Positions 45,567 to 56,094 of a DNA stretch of 64,000 nt are shown one piece after another (the stretch's first letter is position 1; each line of letters opens with the position of its first letter). A model generated the notes under the pieces. It searched no databases and was not told where the DNA came from. It worked only from the letters and a program-made list of their open reading frames with translations. The stretch is from positions 8,368,920-8,432,919 of the forward strand of contig NC_049992.1 in assembly GCF_000003815.2 (NCBI RefSeq), given 5' to 3'. This DNA comes from Branchiostoma floridae (lineage: Eukaryota > Chordata > Leptocardii > Amphioxiformes > Branchiostomatidae). The position numbers and the translations under genes are program-made.

Positions 45567-46306
45567 TGCGATCTCCATTAGTGTTACACGATTACATAAC
45601 TATTCTACCTGGAGTCCAGCTACATTAAAACGATGAAAGGAACAAAACTTATACAATCAGTACACACAAATGGTCAGCATTAGTTGTCAAGGAACGAGCA
45701 ATCCACTGCTTCTATTACGTCACTTCATACCAATGCAGTTAGATCCCTGCCATTTACCGCTATTGGTAAATCACACTTTTCGTGCAATCGGAAACAGAAT
45801 ATGTTGCACAATTCTACCATATTCTAGTCTCCTTCTTCATTTTGGATAAGGAATATAAGCAAATGTCTAGGTGTATAAATTATAAATAAGACACAGTCAG
45901 TTCTACTCTAAGTCTACCATCATAAGCTATATACCAGTTTTCTTTCGATATTGAGCCCGGCCTTCGGATTCCCCTGGAGTTCCTTTATATCATCCGCCGT
46001 GGAACGATCAAAAGATCCCTCCGCCCTAACAAATGATGATGGACTTGTGCCGGAAGCGTCACGGGGTCAGTCTGCACGCGTTTCCATCCATCACCCTCCA
46101 CCAGCGGGCTCCGTTATAGGGGGGTCTGCATGGGGGGTTCCGACAACGCTTTACGCTGAGGACCCCCCCCCCCCCCCTACGTATTACGCTAAATTTGGTC
46201 GCCTCGCTACGAATTACGTAGATAAGATGATTTTCCCTACTACGAGTTACGGCAAATACAAATAGGCTGCCTACACCTTACGGAAAAGAGCATGCAGACC
46301 CTCTTA

Positions 46307-46926
46307 CAGGGCCTTCACACTGAAACCGAATCAGCAGGAATCAAGCAGAACCAGCCGGAATGAAGGATTTACAAAATTTGTGCCACATTCGGGTGGGAAT
46401 TCCAAATAGACCGGATACCTGTTCAAACGAGAGGTGGAATGAAAATCCTTGTATATTCTTAATCTTGGGTTCGTTCCTATATTCGTAGTACATTATAGAA
46501 ATACTCACTACTTTCCAGATATTTGTTTTCATTCTTGTGACCGGCCGGTTCTCCATCGAATGAGATCAGAATGTTTCGAATAATGTTGGAATGCCTTAGT
46601 TTAAGAATACACGTTGTATGCCGTTCGATATTTCTTCACCTCAAATGCGCCTCGAAAGTTTTAAACATGAGAAAAACAGTCGGGACGGTCACAAGAATAG
46701 GCACAAATTTCTGGAATGCAGTGAGAATTTCTGGAATACACTACAAATTCCTAGGAATAGAAAATAATTTTCATTCTGACGGCATTTTGGCTCATTCCTT
46801 CTCGTGTGAAGGGGATATAAGGTCCATTCGGAATTCCCACCCGAATGTGGAACGAATTTTGCATATACTTAATTCCTACTGGTTCTGCTTGATTCCCACT
46901 AATCCGGTTTCAGTGTGAAGGCCCTG
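46307..46926. mobile_element. inverted-repeat transposon remnant, family C copy 2
   Basis: Ends CAGGGCCTTCACACTGAAAC and its near-inverse CAGTGTGAAGGCCCTG, flanked by TA (46305-46306, 46927-46928); the arms extend about 55 bases. The interior resembles 38328-38928 (TTCATTCTGACGGCATT, CTCGTGTGAAGGGGAT). No transposase frame. Confidence 0.75.
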
Positions 46927-47218
46927 TAAGGCTCTGCAGCCGGGCCCGATGACGACCAATCCCGCCAACAGTGGGGTGATAGACCCCGGTGTCACCTGGA
47001 GTCATTACCGGATGGATTTTCCATTATTCCGAGGTTCAGCCTGATTGTTTGATAACAGTCTGTGTCCCGCTGGCATCCTATGGAAAAGAAAAGAGCGGGT
47101 CAGGGTTGCAATCATTTGTGTTTGGAGTCCATATTCCGGCTCTATCCAGTGTCTGGGTCGATTGGAAGTGCCCACGTCTGCGTTACTCAAATGGCAGCTG
47201 GTAGCAGCGTTAAACTGT

Positions 47219-47478
47219 CATTATTTGTTCATGTCGATGATATGAAACTTTTTAGATTGCACTTTTCGGAACCAGACATATAACCTTAAAGCCTTAAATG
47301 GCACAAACATACATACCCATTCATTCAACTGGACAAACTTTGATTCATTATTTGTTCATGTCGATGTTGTGAGGTTTTAAAGATTGTACTTTTGAGAACC
47401 AGACAGTCATTTAAACCAACCTTAAATCCTTGAATGGCACAACCATACATATCAATTCAATCCAGTGGACAGAAAAGG
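47219..47478. repeat. about 125-base tandem duplication
   Basis: Two copies share CATTATTTGTTCATGTCGAT, GAACCAGACA and AATGGCACAA.CATACATA. Confidence 0.8.
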
Positions 47479-48402
47479 TAGCACCAACTTTGCAATAGCA
47501 TGATTAGACTGTCAGTAAACCTCTAGCTCTACAGTACATAAAGGGAGAAAGAATTAAACAATGATGATTTGATCTAGAAATATGACAAGAAGCAATTTTG
47601 TTATGCAATCAGCACTCCGCTCTGTAACACTGTTGTCGTGTTGATCGAGGAGATTTGTGTGTTAAAATATGTCAAACGTAAACTCACTTCCCAAACATGT
47701 CGAATTATAGACATTTATAAGAAAGTATGTGTGAACTAATTGGTGACACAATGGAAACGAAATTCGTTTGTAGTAGATACACTATAGCCACCATCCGGTA
47801 AGTAGTAAAAGTTTATTGCAAATTCATGGTGAACAAAATCAAATACATGAGGTGATTGAGAACAGGTAAATAATCTAAATTCTAACATGTGAAGATTACT
47901 TGATTGTATGTGCATACAGAATATCGAATACGATTCTAAACCTACATTACTATTGCGGGGTTTGACTTCTTTGAAAACAATTGAAAATGAAATGTCCCAC
48001 ATTTTCTATGATAGGTTGATTCGGTGATCTTAGCAGGAAGTGTGTCTTCTGTATTTTTTTCTAACAATGACAAGTATGTCGATGGTCATGCCAAGCACAT
48101 TCGTGCGTTGAAAAAATTGCCGACCATAAATGTGTTTTCTTTTCCCAATCCATGTCTCTCGTTAGGGAGGTGCAATAGATTTTAACAGCCACTGCGGATA
48201 AATTGGACGTTGCGGACAGAATCTGGTCAATACTTCACCCCAATTATTGCGAGTTGCGACGTATTGACCAAACACATAATCCCTGCGGTACTCTCTGGGC
48301 TTTGCCTGGATTTCCTCACGACTCGGTTCTGATGCGCTGTGAGCAGATGATTGAGCGTGCTGCCAGATGTGGACTGGTCTGACAACAGTCGGTTCAAGTT
48401 CC

Positions 48403-48895
48403 TACATCTTTCTTACTGTCAGGGTGGACTGACTAAGGCTTAGGTCACATTTCCAAAACCGGGGCCCGGACTGGTAGCTTACGAGAGCGAAAAGAATGGT
48501 ATGAAAGACATCAAAATATACAAAATGTCAAAATAAGATCCATGTGCATGATATGTGTGTATTTTCAGGTATACACCTTGATTTTTCGTTTCTTAAAACA
48601 TCCCGCCCGGGCCCCGGTTTGGAAATGTGACCTAAGCCTAATAGGGTCTCAGCTGCTTTATGTACTCTGTGTGTACTCTGCATTAACGGATGCCTGAAAA
48701 CAGTAATCACAGAAAAGCCTGCAGAACAATTAAAATCTCTTGTTAGGGTCGTACAAACTATATCTTTCTTACCATCAGGACGGCCTGACTAATAGCGTCT
48801 CAGCTGTAGTTGCGCTCTACTCTTCATTAACGGATGCCTGAAAACAGTAACCACAGAAATTACTGCAGAACAAATACAGCTCTTGTTAGGGTCTT
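48403..48895. repeat. tandem duplication, one copy split by a MITE
   Basis: Copy 1 (48403-48750, minus the insert 48437-48638) and copy 2 (48760-48895) share TCTTTCTTAC, CATTAACGGATGCCTGAAAA and CTCTTGTTAGGGTC. Copy 2 preserves the uninterrupted site GACTAATAG. Confidence 0.85.
48437..48638. mobile_element. PIF/Harbinger-like MITE with TAA duplication
   Basis: The 202-base element begins GGCTTAGGTCACATTTCC and ends with its inverse, with terminal repeats of about 33 bases. It is flanked by TAA at 48434-48436 and 48639-48641; the neighbouring duplicate has a single TAA at the same site. A three-base TAA duplication fits PIF/Harbinger. Confidence 0.8.
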
Positions 48896-50399
48896 ATAGA
48901 CTACACATGTGAATGTAGATGAATAAAACTGCAAATACCCTACCTTCATACATGTAAGCTCCAACAGAGGCTTTATTTGTCTATTAGCTGTGATACAAAT
49001 TTCTAAATATTGTACACTGCTAGTCTACCTGGACATGCATAAAAGTACACACATCACATAACGTAACACATACAAATACTTGCAATTATTTACAGTACAA
49101 ATCATTCCATGTAGATATGGATCTATATATGAAAGTCTAGATCTTCTTAATGGTATTAGTTCTCGTTTTTGGTAGTCTGTATGTGTGCTTGCTGGTATGA
49201 CGTATCTTGTAACTGTGTTGCTGTGTGACAGGAGACAAGTTACCTTTTTGCAATAGAAAAAAAAGGTAAACTTTCAAATAACATGTCAGTAAGGTTTGAC
49301 ATTAGAAACTAGTTCGTAGTGCCTTGCGATAAGTATAGCTTCAGATCATCAACAGACAACCACAACTTTAACGTCGTTGGATGAGTTAGGGACTGGCTGT
49401 GTTCATTCAAGACATTCAACGCAAACCGCAACAAGCATTACGCATAAGCACCCTAACCATGGCCATTCCTCATACGCTTGCGAGTCTAAAGCTTGATCAT
49501 CAAGTATTTTACGTAAGGGTCATTGCCTACAGCAGTTCAGTAGAAGCCTTCACACCGCGTCAGACATCCATGACAGGCATTCATCACAATAGTTCCGGGC
49601 ATTTAGAGCTATCTGCACATCTTAGGAACATCTTCCAGTATCACAGCACGTCCCACTGCTGATAGACATCTTGATGGATGTCTCAATTACTAAGGATCTT
49701 AAAGAGATGAGATGATGTATGTGTGTATTCAGGAAGGATTCTACAGGATCATACAGTGTCAAGCACATCCTGAGGTTGGGAAGTTTTTGGTCCCGATAGA
49801 AAGGTCTCCGTCAATATTGTCTGGCAGACACTTCAACACGACATCTCTTGGTGCTGCTATGATTATACAGGTTACTGCTAACGATTTTTCGAATGTTATC
49901 GAAAACAGTTTGAGGAAGCCCGATGTTAGATGGTAAAACAATGACTTCCTTTGTCGTAGACACCACTAATTCTAGACTTGCACTACAACTAAAGCAGTTA
50001 CTGTGTTCATTGGTAGGGTCTGTCATTATACCGGTGCTCTTGCGTAACCGATATGACAAACCCACTCATAAATATGTATGTATGTATGTATTCATAAATA
50101 AAATGTACTTCATGTTGTTATTGCAGGGTGTTGGTATTGATTATCACTGAATATTTTCGAATTCAGTTACATTCTCCGTTAATCGGGTTCCAAGACAAGC
50201 AATGAAGATATCCACTCTAAAATTTATCGTCCAAAACCCCCAGTCCCATTAGGATGTAAGTCAGAGAATTTGATCACCAGATAGGACCGTGTTACATGGC
50301 GGCCATGACCTCCCTGTACCCTCTCCTGGTACCTGTAGACGGACTGGCTGATAGAGACAAGATTATCAGACGTGGCGTCCAGCCAGAAACTGGTTTGTT

Positions 50400-50800
50400 T
50401 ATGGTCATGTATGGGCGCAATATGCAGTATAATAAGATGCAATGTGGAACCTGTGCATGTACGAGGAAAGGCAAGGATAAACTGAAGAGAGTGCAGAACC
50501 AAGCTGCCAGATTCTGTACAAGACTGGGGCTGGTTTGTTTATGGTCATGTATGGATGCAATATGCAGCACATAACAGTATGGGACCCATATATAAGAAGA
50601 AATAAAAGGACAAACTGGAAAGGCTGCAGAGTCAAGCTGTCAGATTCCGTGCGAACAACCATGACAGGGGTGCTCGAATCACGAAAATAAAGACAGACCT
50701 GCAGTGGATGTCACTCGAAGTGTAATATGACCAGCTGCTGTCCCGCCGCGTATCTGCGCAGCTGGTGTGTTACGACGAAGGGCTGTTATTCTCCTTGGTG
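50400..50800 (+). pseudogene. LINE reverse-transcriptase C-terminal remnants
   Basis: Two partial copies lie head to tail. One encodes KDKLKRVQNQAARF (about 50475-50516). The other has VWDP, then after a frameshift KDKLERLQSQAVRF and TDLQWMSLEV, a stop, and QLLSRR (50578-50750). These are typical of the region after the reverse-transcriptase domain in CR1/Jockey-like elements. Frameshifts and stops show it is dead. The tail at 50723-50790 matches fragments elsewhere in the window. Confidence 0.65.
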
Positions 50801-51426
50801 TATTATTGCAGCCAGTAGGTACCCAATCTGAACAATGAGGCTGTTTAAGTTCTTCATGCACATCCTCCAACACGGGACCCCCGTTTTACGTCCCTTCCGA
50901 AAGACGAATGCAACGACTCGAGCCGACTCAGGCCCACGGATCCATTGGATCCAGATGGTCAAGCAGCGGGGTTGCATTACCGTTCGGCCACAGAGACATG
51001 CCTTGTAGCGTATAGCGATCTAACAAAGAGAAAATGCCACAGCTCACAAGAAGCGCGTCAGCTATCGCCATGTGCGTCAGCCCACACTATCAGCGAATGA
51101 ATCTTGCTTTTGATTCAGGGTAATGGCTGTTGGATACGCACAAATTAATACTGGATCTTGGTTTGACGGAGGAACTATGTTGGCAGTTGCAGCACTTTCA
51201 ACGAGGAAGTCATGAATATGGCGAGTTTTCAATAAAGCTATATTTGTTTGATGTATACCAGACAGATATAGAGAGTCAATGAAATATGTAACCATGGGGT
51301 TGAGACCTGGCTTGTTGTTGATGTATCTTAGATCTTCTTGCTTTTGATATCAGTCTGTCCAGTTTTCCATTGAAGAATAGAATCATACATCTGTAGAACT
51401 CTACATCTACTTTTATGTTGTTAAAA

Positions 51427-51700
51427 AACAGGGGCATCGAACGAGTGCTGAACTCCATGTTTACCGATCAAACTAGCTGAAGTAGAGTGCTTCAATTTGA
51501 CAGAAGTACAAAGTGGCTTTATTTCAAGCCTGACTTCTAAAGCTATCGTATAGACGACAGCTACAAAAACAGGGGCATTAAACGAGTACTGGCCTCTATG
51601 CTTACCCATCACACTGAAATAGAGAACCTCAATAGGACAGACGTACAAAACTGGCTTTATTTCAAGCCTGACTTCTAAAGCTATCCTATAGACGACATCT
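51427..51700. repeat. 142-base tandem duplication
   Basis: Two copies share ACAGGGGCAT..AACGAGT, GGCTTTATTTCAAGCCTGAC and TTCTAAAGCTATC..TAGACGACA. Confidence 0.9.
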
Positions 51701-52220
51701 GCCTATCTTTTCTGTTTCATGTAGAGAGATGAGGCATCGTGAAATGTGATTATCCGCCGGCGGGCATTGATACTTATCCACCTCCAGACAGCAGAAATCT
51801 ATCAGCACGATAGCCATCTTCGTCACCATGGCGACGTCTACGCACTTACACCTCAGCTCGTCGATCTTCACAGTTTCTTCAATTGTTACTTATGGAGAGG
51901 ATTAAGGAGTTTGACAGCATCGGGAATGTATAGTGGTGTAGGATCCCCTATAGCCTACATGTGTGATTTATCCTACGCGCACTTTTAATTTCTGCTGTTC
52001 AAACATGATGTTGATCATCCGTATTTTTCTTATTTGTCAAATGGAAAGTGTCATTAGGATTTATATGTAGTGCTACGATGTACCAGGTGATATGTCTTTT
52101 AATTCAGGTGATCAGAGGGAGGGATCGTTTGCCGGTCAGTGGAAATACTTCTTCACCCACAACATTACGAAATGGAACCGTGGAAAAACTGGTTTCTATA
52201 GATCAGTTAAACTTCAAAGT

Positions 52221-53003
52221 TCAAACAATTGTCTTCAGTATGGCAGACATTCTGGTGCATAAGGAAAACCATGGCTTGTATGATTTGACCACTCTATTCC
52301 CTTCCCAGGTTGCTTGCCAAGTTCTTTTAATAGCAAGCTGATGAGAGACTAGCACCATGAAAAGTGGCACCTTCGAACATTTGGTTAAGGTTGTGGTAGA
52401 CATTCTGTCGCGAAAAAGCAACATCGACTTGTATAATGGACAACTCTCTTCCCTTTTCAGGCAGCTTGCCAAACTGTAGCAGGTAAATAAGGAATTGGCA
52501 ACCTCCGACATCTGCAGCTTTCATCATGAGACATGACCAAGTGCTTCCCGTAAGTTGGGGATGAGAGAAAGGCAAGGCTCCAAGCAAAGCTGCATCTTCC
52601 AACAATTGGCAAACATTCTGCAGCAGCAAGACGAACACGGCTTGTACAATTTGACCACTCTATATCTTTTTCAGGTAGCTTGCCAAGCTCTCGCAGGTTC
52701 ACGAGGAATTGGTAATCTCCAACAATTGCAGCTTTCATCATGACTAAGTACGATGAGAGAGAGAGAGAGTAGCAAGCAACGCTGTATCTTTCAACATTCT
52801 TCCTAAGCAAGACAATCACGACTTGCATGATTCGACCTGCTATATTCTCTTTTCATGTGCATGTAGCTAGTCGTGTTCCACTTGCTGGTGAAGAAAGAGC
52901 TGCAAAGCTAAATCTCCCAACAGTTGATGAACATTCTGCCGCAGCATAGCTAGCAAGACAATCACGATTTATGTAACTCTACTACTTTGTTTTCTCTTTT
53001 CAG
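52221..53003 (+). repeat. tandem array of degenerate copies of the transporter start exon region
   Basis: Four units before the real exon each carry an ACATTCTG..GCAAGAC motif, a pyrimidine tract and TTTTCAG-like acceptor followed by GCTTGCCAAG. Acceptor AGs end at 52308, 52460 and 52674; the fourth unit (about 52855) has TTTTCATG instead. The fifth is the functional acceptor at 53003. AGCAAAGCTGC.TCT also matches the real exon's leader. Spacing is 150 to 215 bases. Confidence 0.8.
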
Positions 53004-53059
53004 ATAGCTTGCCGTGTTCCACTCGCTTTAGTGAAGCAAAGCTGCGGCCATCTCCCAGC

Positions 53060-54120
53060 ATGGCGAAAGTGTGGCAAGCGTTCTGCCGCACCAAGACCAC
53101 CACCACCCGAGACCTGAAGGACACGGAGTTGTCCCGGTGCCTCGGGGTGTTCGACCTGACGGCCCTCGGGATCGGCAGCACCCTCGGGGCTGGGATATAC
53201 GTGCTGGCTGGGCAGGTAACATAAAACCATAATTTTCGCCACATAAAACCAGAACTTTCGGTACTTTCGACCAATTGCTGACGTCACGTATCCGCACGAT
53301 CACACGTTGATAAGATCACCTGTCTGCAACTCTCGTTCTGAAGTGACTGGTCATCAGTATTAATCCTGAAGAAGGCCACAGTGGTCGTTGAAAATTTGAC
53401 CCGTGTAACGTTATACATTTGTGTTGGAAGAACGTTTAGCATTGTACTGTGATTACTACAAACACAGATGAGATTCCATGAATGAATTCAGATACAATAC
53501 TCATCTTTAACTGTATTTGTACGTGTGGTTGAAATTGCATTTCTATGTTACGCAATGTTGATTTGATTACATACAGGACATCCGAGCGCGCATCGATTTT
53601 ACTCCATTAAAAAGTTTTCGACCATGCTATTAATAGTTACAATCGGCTGTAAAATGAGCACACATATGCCGTAAATTAACAAAGATATCGGAAAATTCAT
53701 ACTAATGTCATAGAATCCCAAGGTAAATTCCAAAGTGAAGAACAAAAATGAAAAATCTATACATGATGTAGTTCGGTATACGTTTAGTCTTTTGTTCAAC
53801 CTTTCTGACCACTTAGATTTAATAATGAAGGCAACTTTTTTGGCCAAACGTTTTATGTATTTGCACGCTCGAATCAGCTTGGGGGTTCCCAAAGGATGCC
53901 CTCCACATAATCAAATCTACATGGCCTTACATCCAGTGCCGTCCTTTGTATTTTCAAAGCACTACAATTAGCATTTGCGGCTGTGAATAAGTCTTTGTTG
54001 TCTTATGAACAAATTGATGACACAGTTCCCATCATCGCCCTCCCCAGGTGGCCAGACTGCAGGCCGGACCAGGCGTGGTGCTGTCATTCCTCATCGCTGC
54101 GCTGGCCTCGCTGCTGTCAG
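53060..54120 (+). CDS. cationic amino acid transporter (SLC7/CAT-like), 3' partial
   Basis: Two coding exons are visible: 53060-53215 (52 codons, start ATG with A at -3 and G at +4) and 54048-54120. The joint is phase 0 and the second exon ends in phase 1 at GTACAG. Residues 22-50 read [20 protein letters not shown] then TLGAGIYVL, the hallmark first membrane helix of CAT-type SLC7 transporters. Exon 2 gives [20 protein letters not shown], the start of helix 2. A leader of 56 bases precedes the ATG in the same exon (acceptor ends 53003). The expected next exon (LCYAEFGARVP-like) is not seen before 64000, so intron 2 exceeds 9.8 kb. CAT proteins are plasma- or lysosomal-membrane carriers of Arg/Lys/ornithine; substrate specificity here is unproven. 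Confidence 0.9.
53366..53393 (+). other. hammerhead-like motif
   Basis: CTGAAGAA is followed by the hairpin GGCCA-CAG-TGGTC, then GTTGAAA. The order resembles a hammerhead core, but three extra bases separate stem II from GAAA. Probably a retroelement trace in transporter intron 1. Confidence 0.25.
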
Positions 54121-54522
54121 GTACAGCTTGATTTATGGACGAATTAACGCATCATATATCATTAATAGGGTCCAAATCACAAGATGGTAGTTGATGATAT
54201 ATTGTTGATACAGTTGGCAATATGAGACTATTTCACATGGTGTTATGATAAACAATGATAAATTATCATACTGATGATGGAAACGTGAAAACTCAACGAA
54301 ACTGATGAAAATGACACTGATTACGAACTGTAAAATCATGTATGTTTCTATTCACGTTAAATGAATTATCCACTAAAACAACTATGCTCTCCGAGATCAT
54401 AAGTTTTAAAGTGTAATCACGTGCTAGAAATTGATTATGTATGTTGAAATAAGCAGAGATTTTAATGTACAACAAGACGCAATTCAGCCCCTGGCTGCCA
54501 GAACCGTAATGATAAACCATTT

Positions 54523-54546
54523 TTGATTGATTGATTGATTGATTGA
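54523..54546. repeat. (TTGA)n microsatellite
   Basis: Five to six TTGA units. Confidence 0.85.
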
Positions 54547-54589
54547 GTGACCATAACACAGGAAAGGGGAGATTAAGAGAAGTAGATTT

Positions 54590-54655
54590 GAGCTGTATAT
54601 ATATTTTGATTGACCTTCACTTGAGCTGTATATATATTTTGATTGACCTTCACAC
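54590..54655. repeat. 33-base perfect tandem duplication
   Basis: GAGCTGTATATATATTTTGA followed by TTGACCTTCAC occurs twice back to back. Confidence 0.9.
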
Positions 54656-55154
54656 AAGAAAGGGTATTAAAAAAACGATCTTAGCAGAGCAAGGCGCAGA
54701 GCAATGCGTGATGATATTACAACAGCAGAAATGATATTGACAAGGTGATATTGAGGACTGATAGAAACTCCTCATGTCTCGCCGGGGACGAAGAAGATAA
54801 GTAAGTACTGACAGCAGAGGTAATTGAATTGCCATTACAAGAGACAGAGACATGACAACTACTTTGATGTTAGCCGCGATTATATTGGATCTTCTCAACA
54901 CGTATCAGAGGTCTGGATTGTCAATAAATCATTATTACCATTAATATGGCAGTACCATAGGGTACAATAGGGGATGGAATTATCATTTCATAAACAAAAT
55001 CTTCAAACCGAAATATTGTCAAAACATATGACCTTCATAAAATTTCATGGAGATATCCACGTGCTTCGTTTAAAATGACACGGTCTCCAATAAATTTAGG
55101 TTTTACCTTAATTCCGTAGACGTACTGTTTGATTTCTCCAATCAAAATGTAAGT

Positions 55155-55182
55155 CAAATCAAATCAAATCAAATCTAATCAG
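55155..55182. repeat. (AAATC)n microsatellite
   Basis: Five AAATC units in transporter intron sequence. Confidence 0.8.
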
Positions 55183-55856
55183 GGAAAATCAGGGTAGCTT
55201 CTGCATGATTCATGTTGAGTCTAAAGGACATTTCGGGCAATGCCTCCCGATAGAGTGTTTGTAAGTTCTATGACACTCAGGAGGGTGATAAACTGTTACC
55301 AGATCACCCTGGTCTCACAAGAAATCTCACGGCACTGAAGCCTTTTCACACAAGCCTCAGACGAGAAAGAAAGAACGAATCATACTGAAGCGTTTTCAGT
55401 GGCGTCACTGAAGGTGAAGTTTACTGAATAACAAAGTTTCACCTCAGCACAGAGAAGCTACCCTACTGAGGAAGACTTGATGAGATAAATGTCGATATTA
55501 AAGGATTTTCTTTCCCGCTACGATGTTTCCTGTATGGCTTAGAGATGCGTTTGTCATGGGATGAATATTGATCACTTGGAACCATAAAATGTGCCAATTA
55601 TTTCTGATTTATTGCTCCAGGGATACGTTACTTATTCTTCCTCCGAAGTAATGACGAACGTAAATTAAGACTAGTGTCTTCTTTCTTTAACTCTACCGTT
55701 CATGGTATATCTTATTCATCAGAGATGACAACGCGACTTAATATGTAAAGTAGTTACAAAAATTCAGGCGATGGCTCTGTTTACGTCATATCATAATGAG
55801 AAATACCAAACGTTTTCCTTAATTGTTGATAAGATCTTCAAATCCCCAAAAGGTTG

Positions 55857-56094
55857 TAATACCCCGGTCACATTATCCACGATCTTCAGGCGTCAAGATA
55901 GAAGATCGGCCATATTTAAGATCGACAGGGTGTTGCGCGTATTTTTCAACTGAAAACCGTCCCTGTCACATATAAGCCATACTTTGTACCTTGTACAATT
56001 GTTGTGCAATAAAGTCATAATTATAAATGAGGCTCGGGCGATTACCGAACAATCGTCGTCCGATCGATTTTCGCCAAATGTGACAGGGGTATTA
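55857..56094. mobile_element. MITE with TAATACCCC ends
   Basis: The left end TAATACCCCGGTCACATT and right end AATGTGACAGGGGTATTA are inverted with one mismatch, enclosing about 200 noncoding bases. Confidence 0.7.

Noticed and set aside
45951..46265. Plus-strand open frame of 104 codons
   Set aside because: Contains a poly-Pro run from a C homopolymer; no start context, domains or splice partners.
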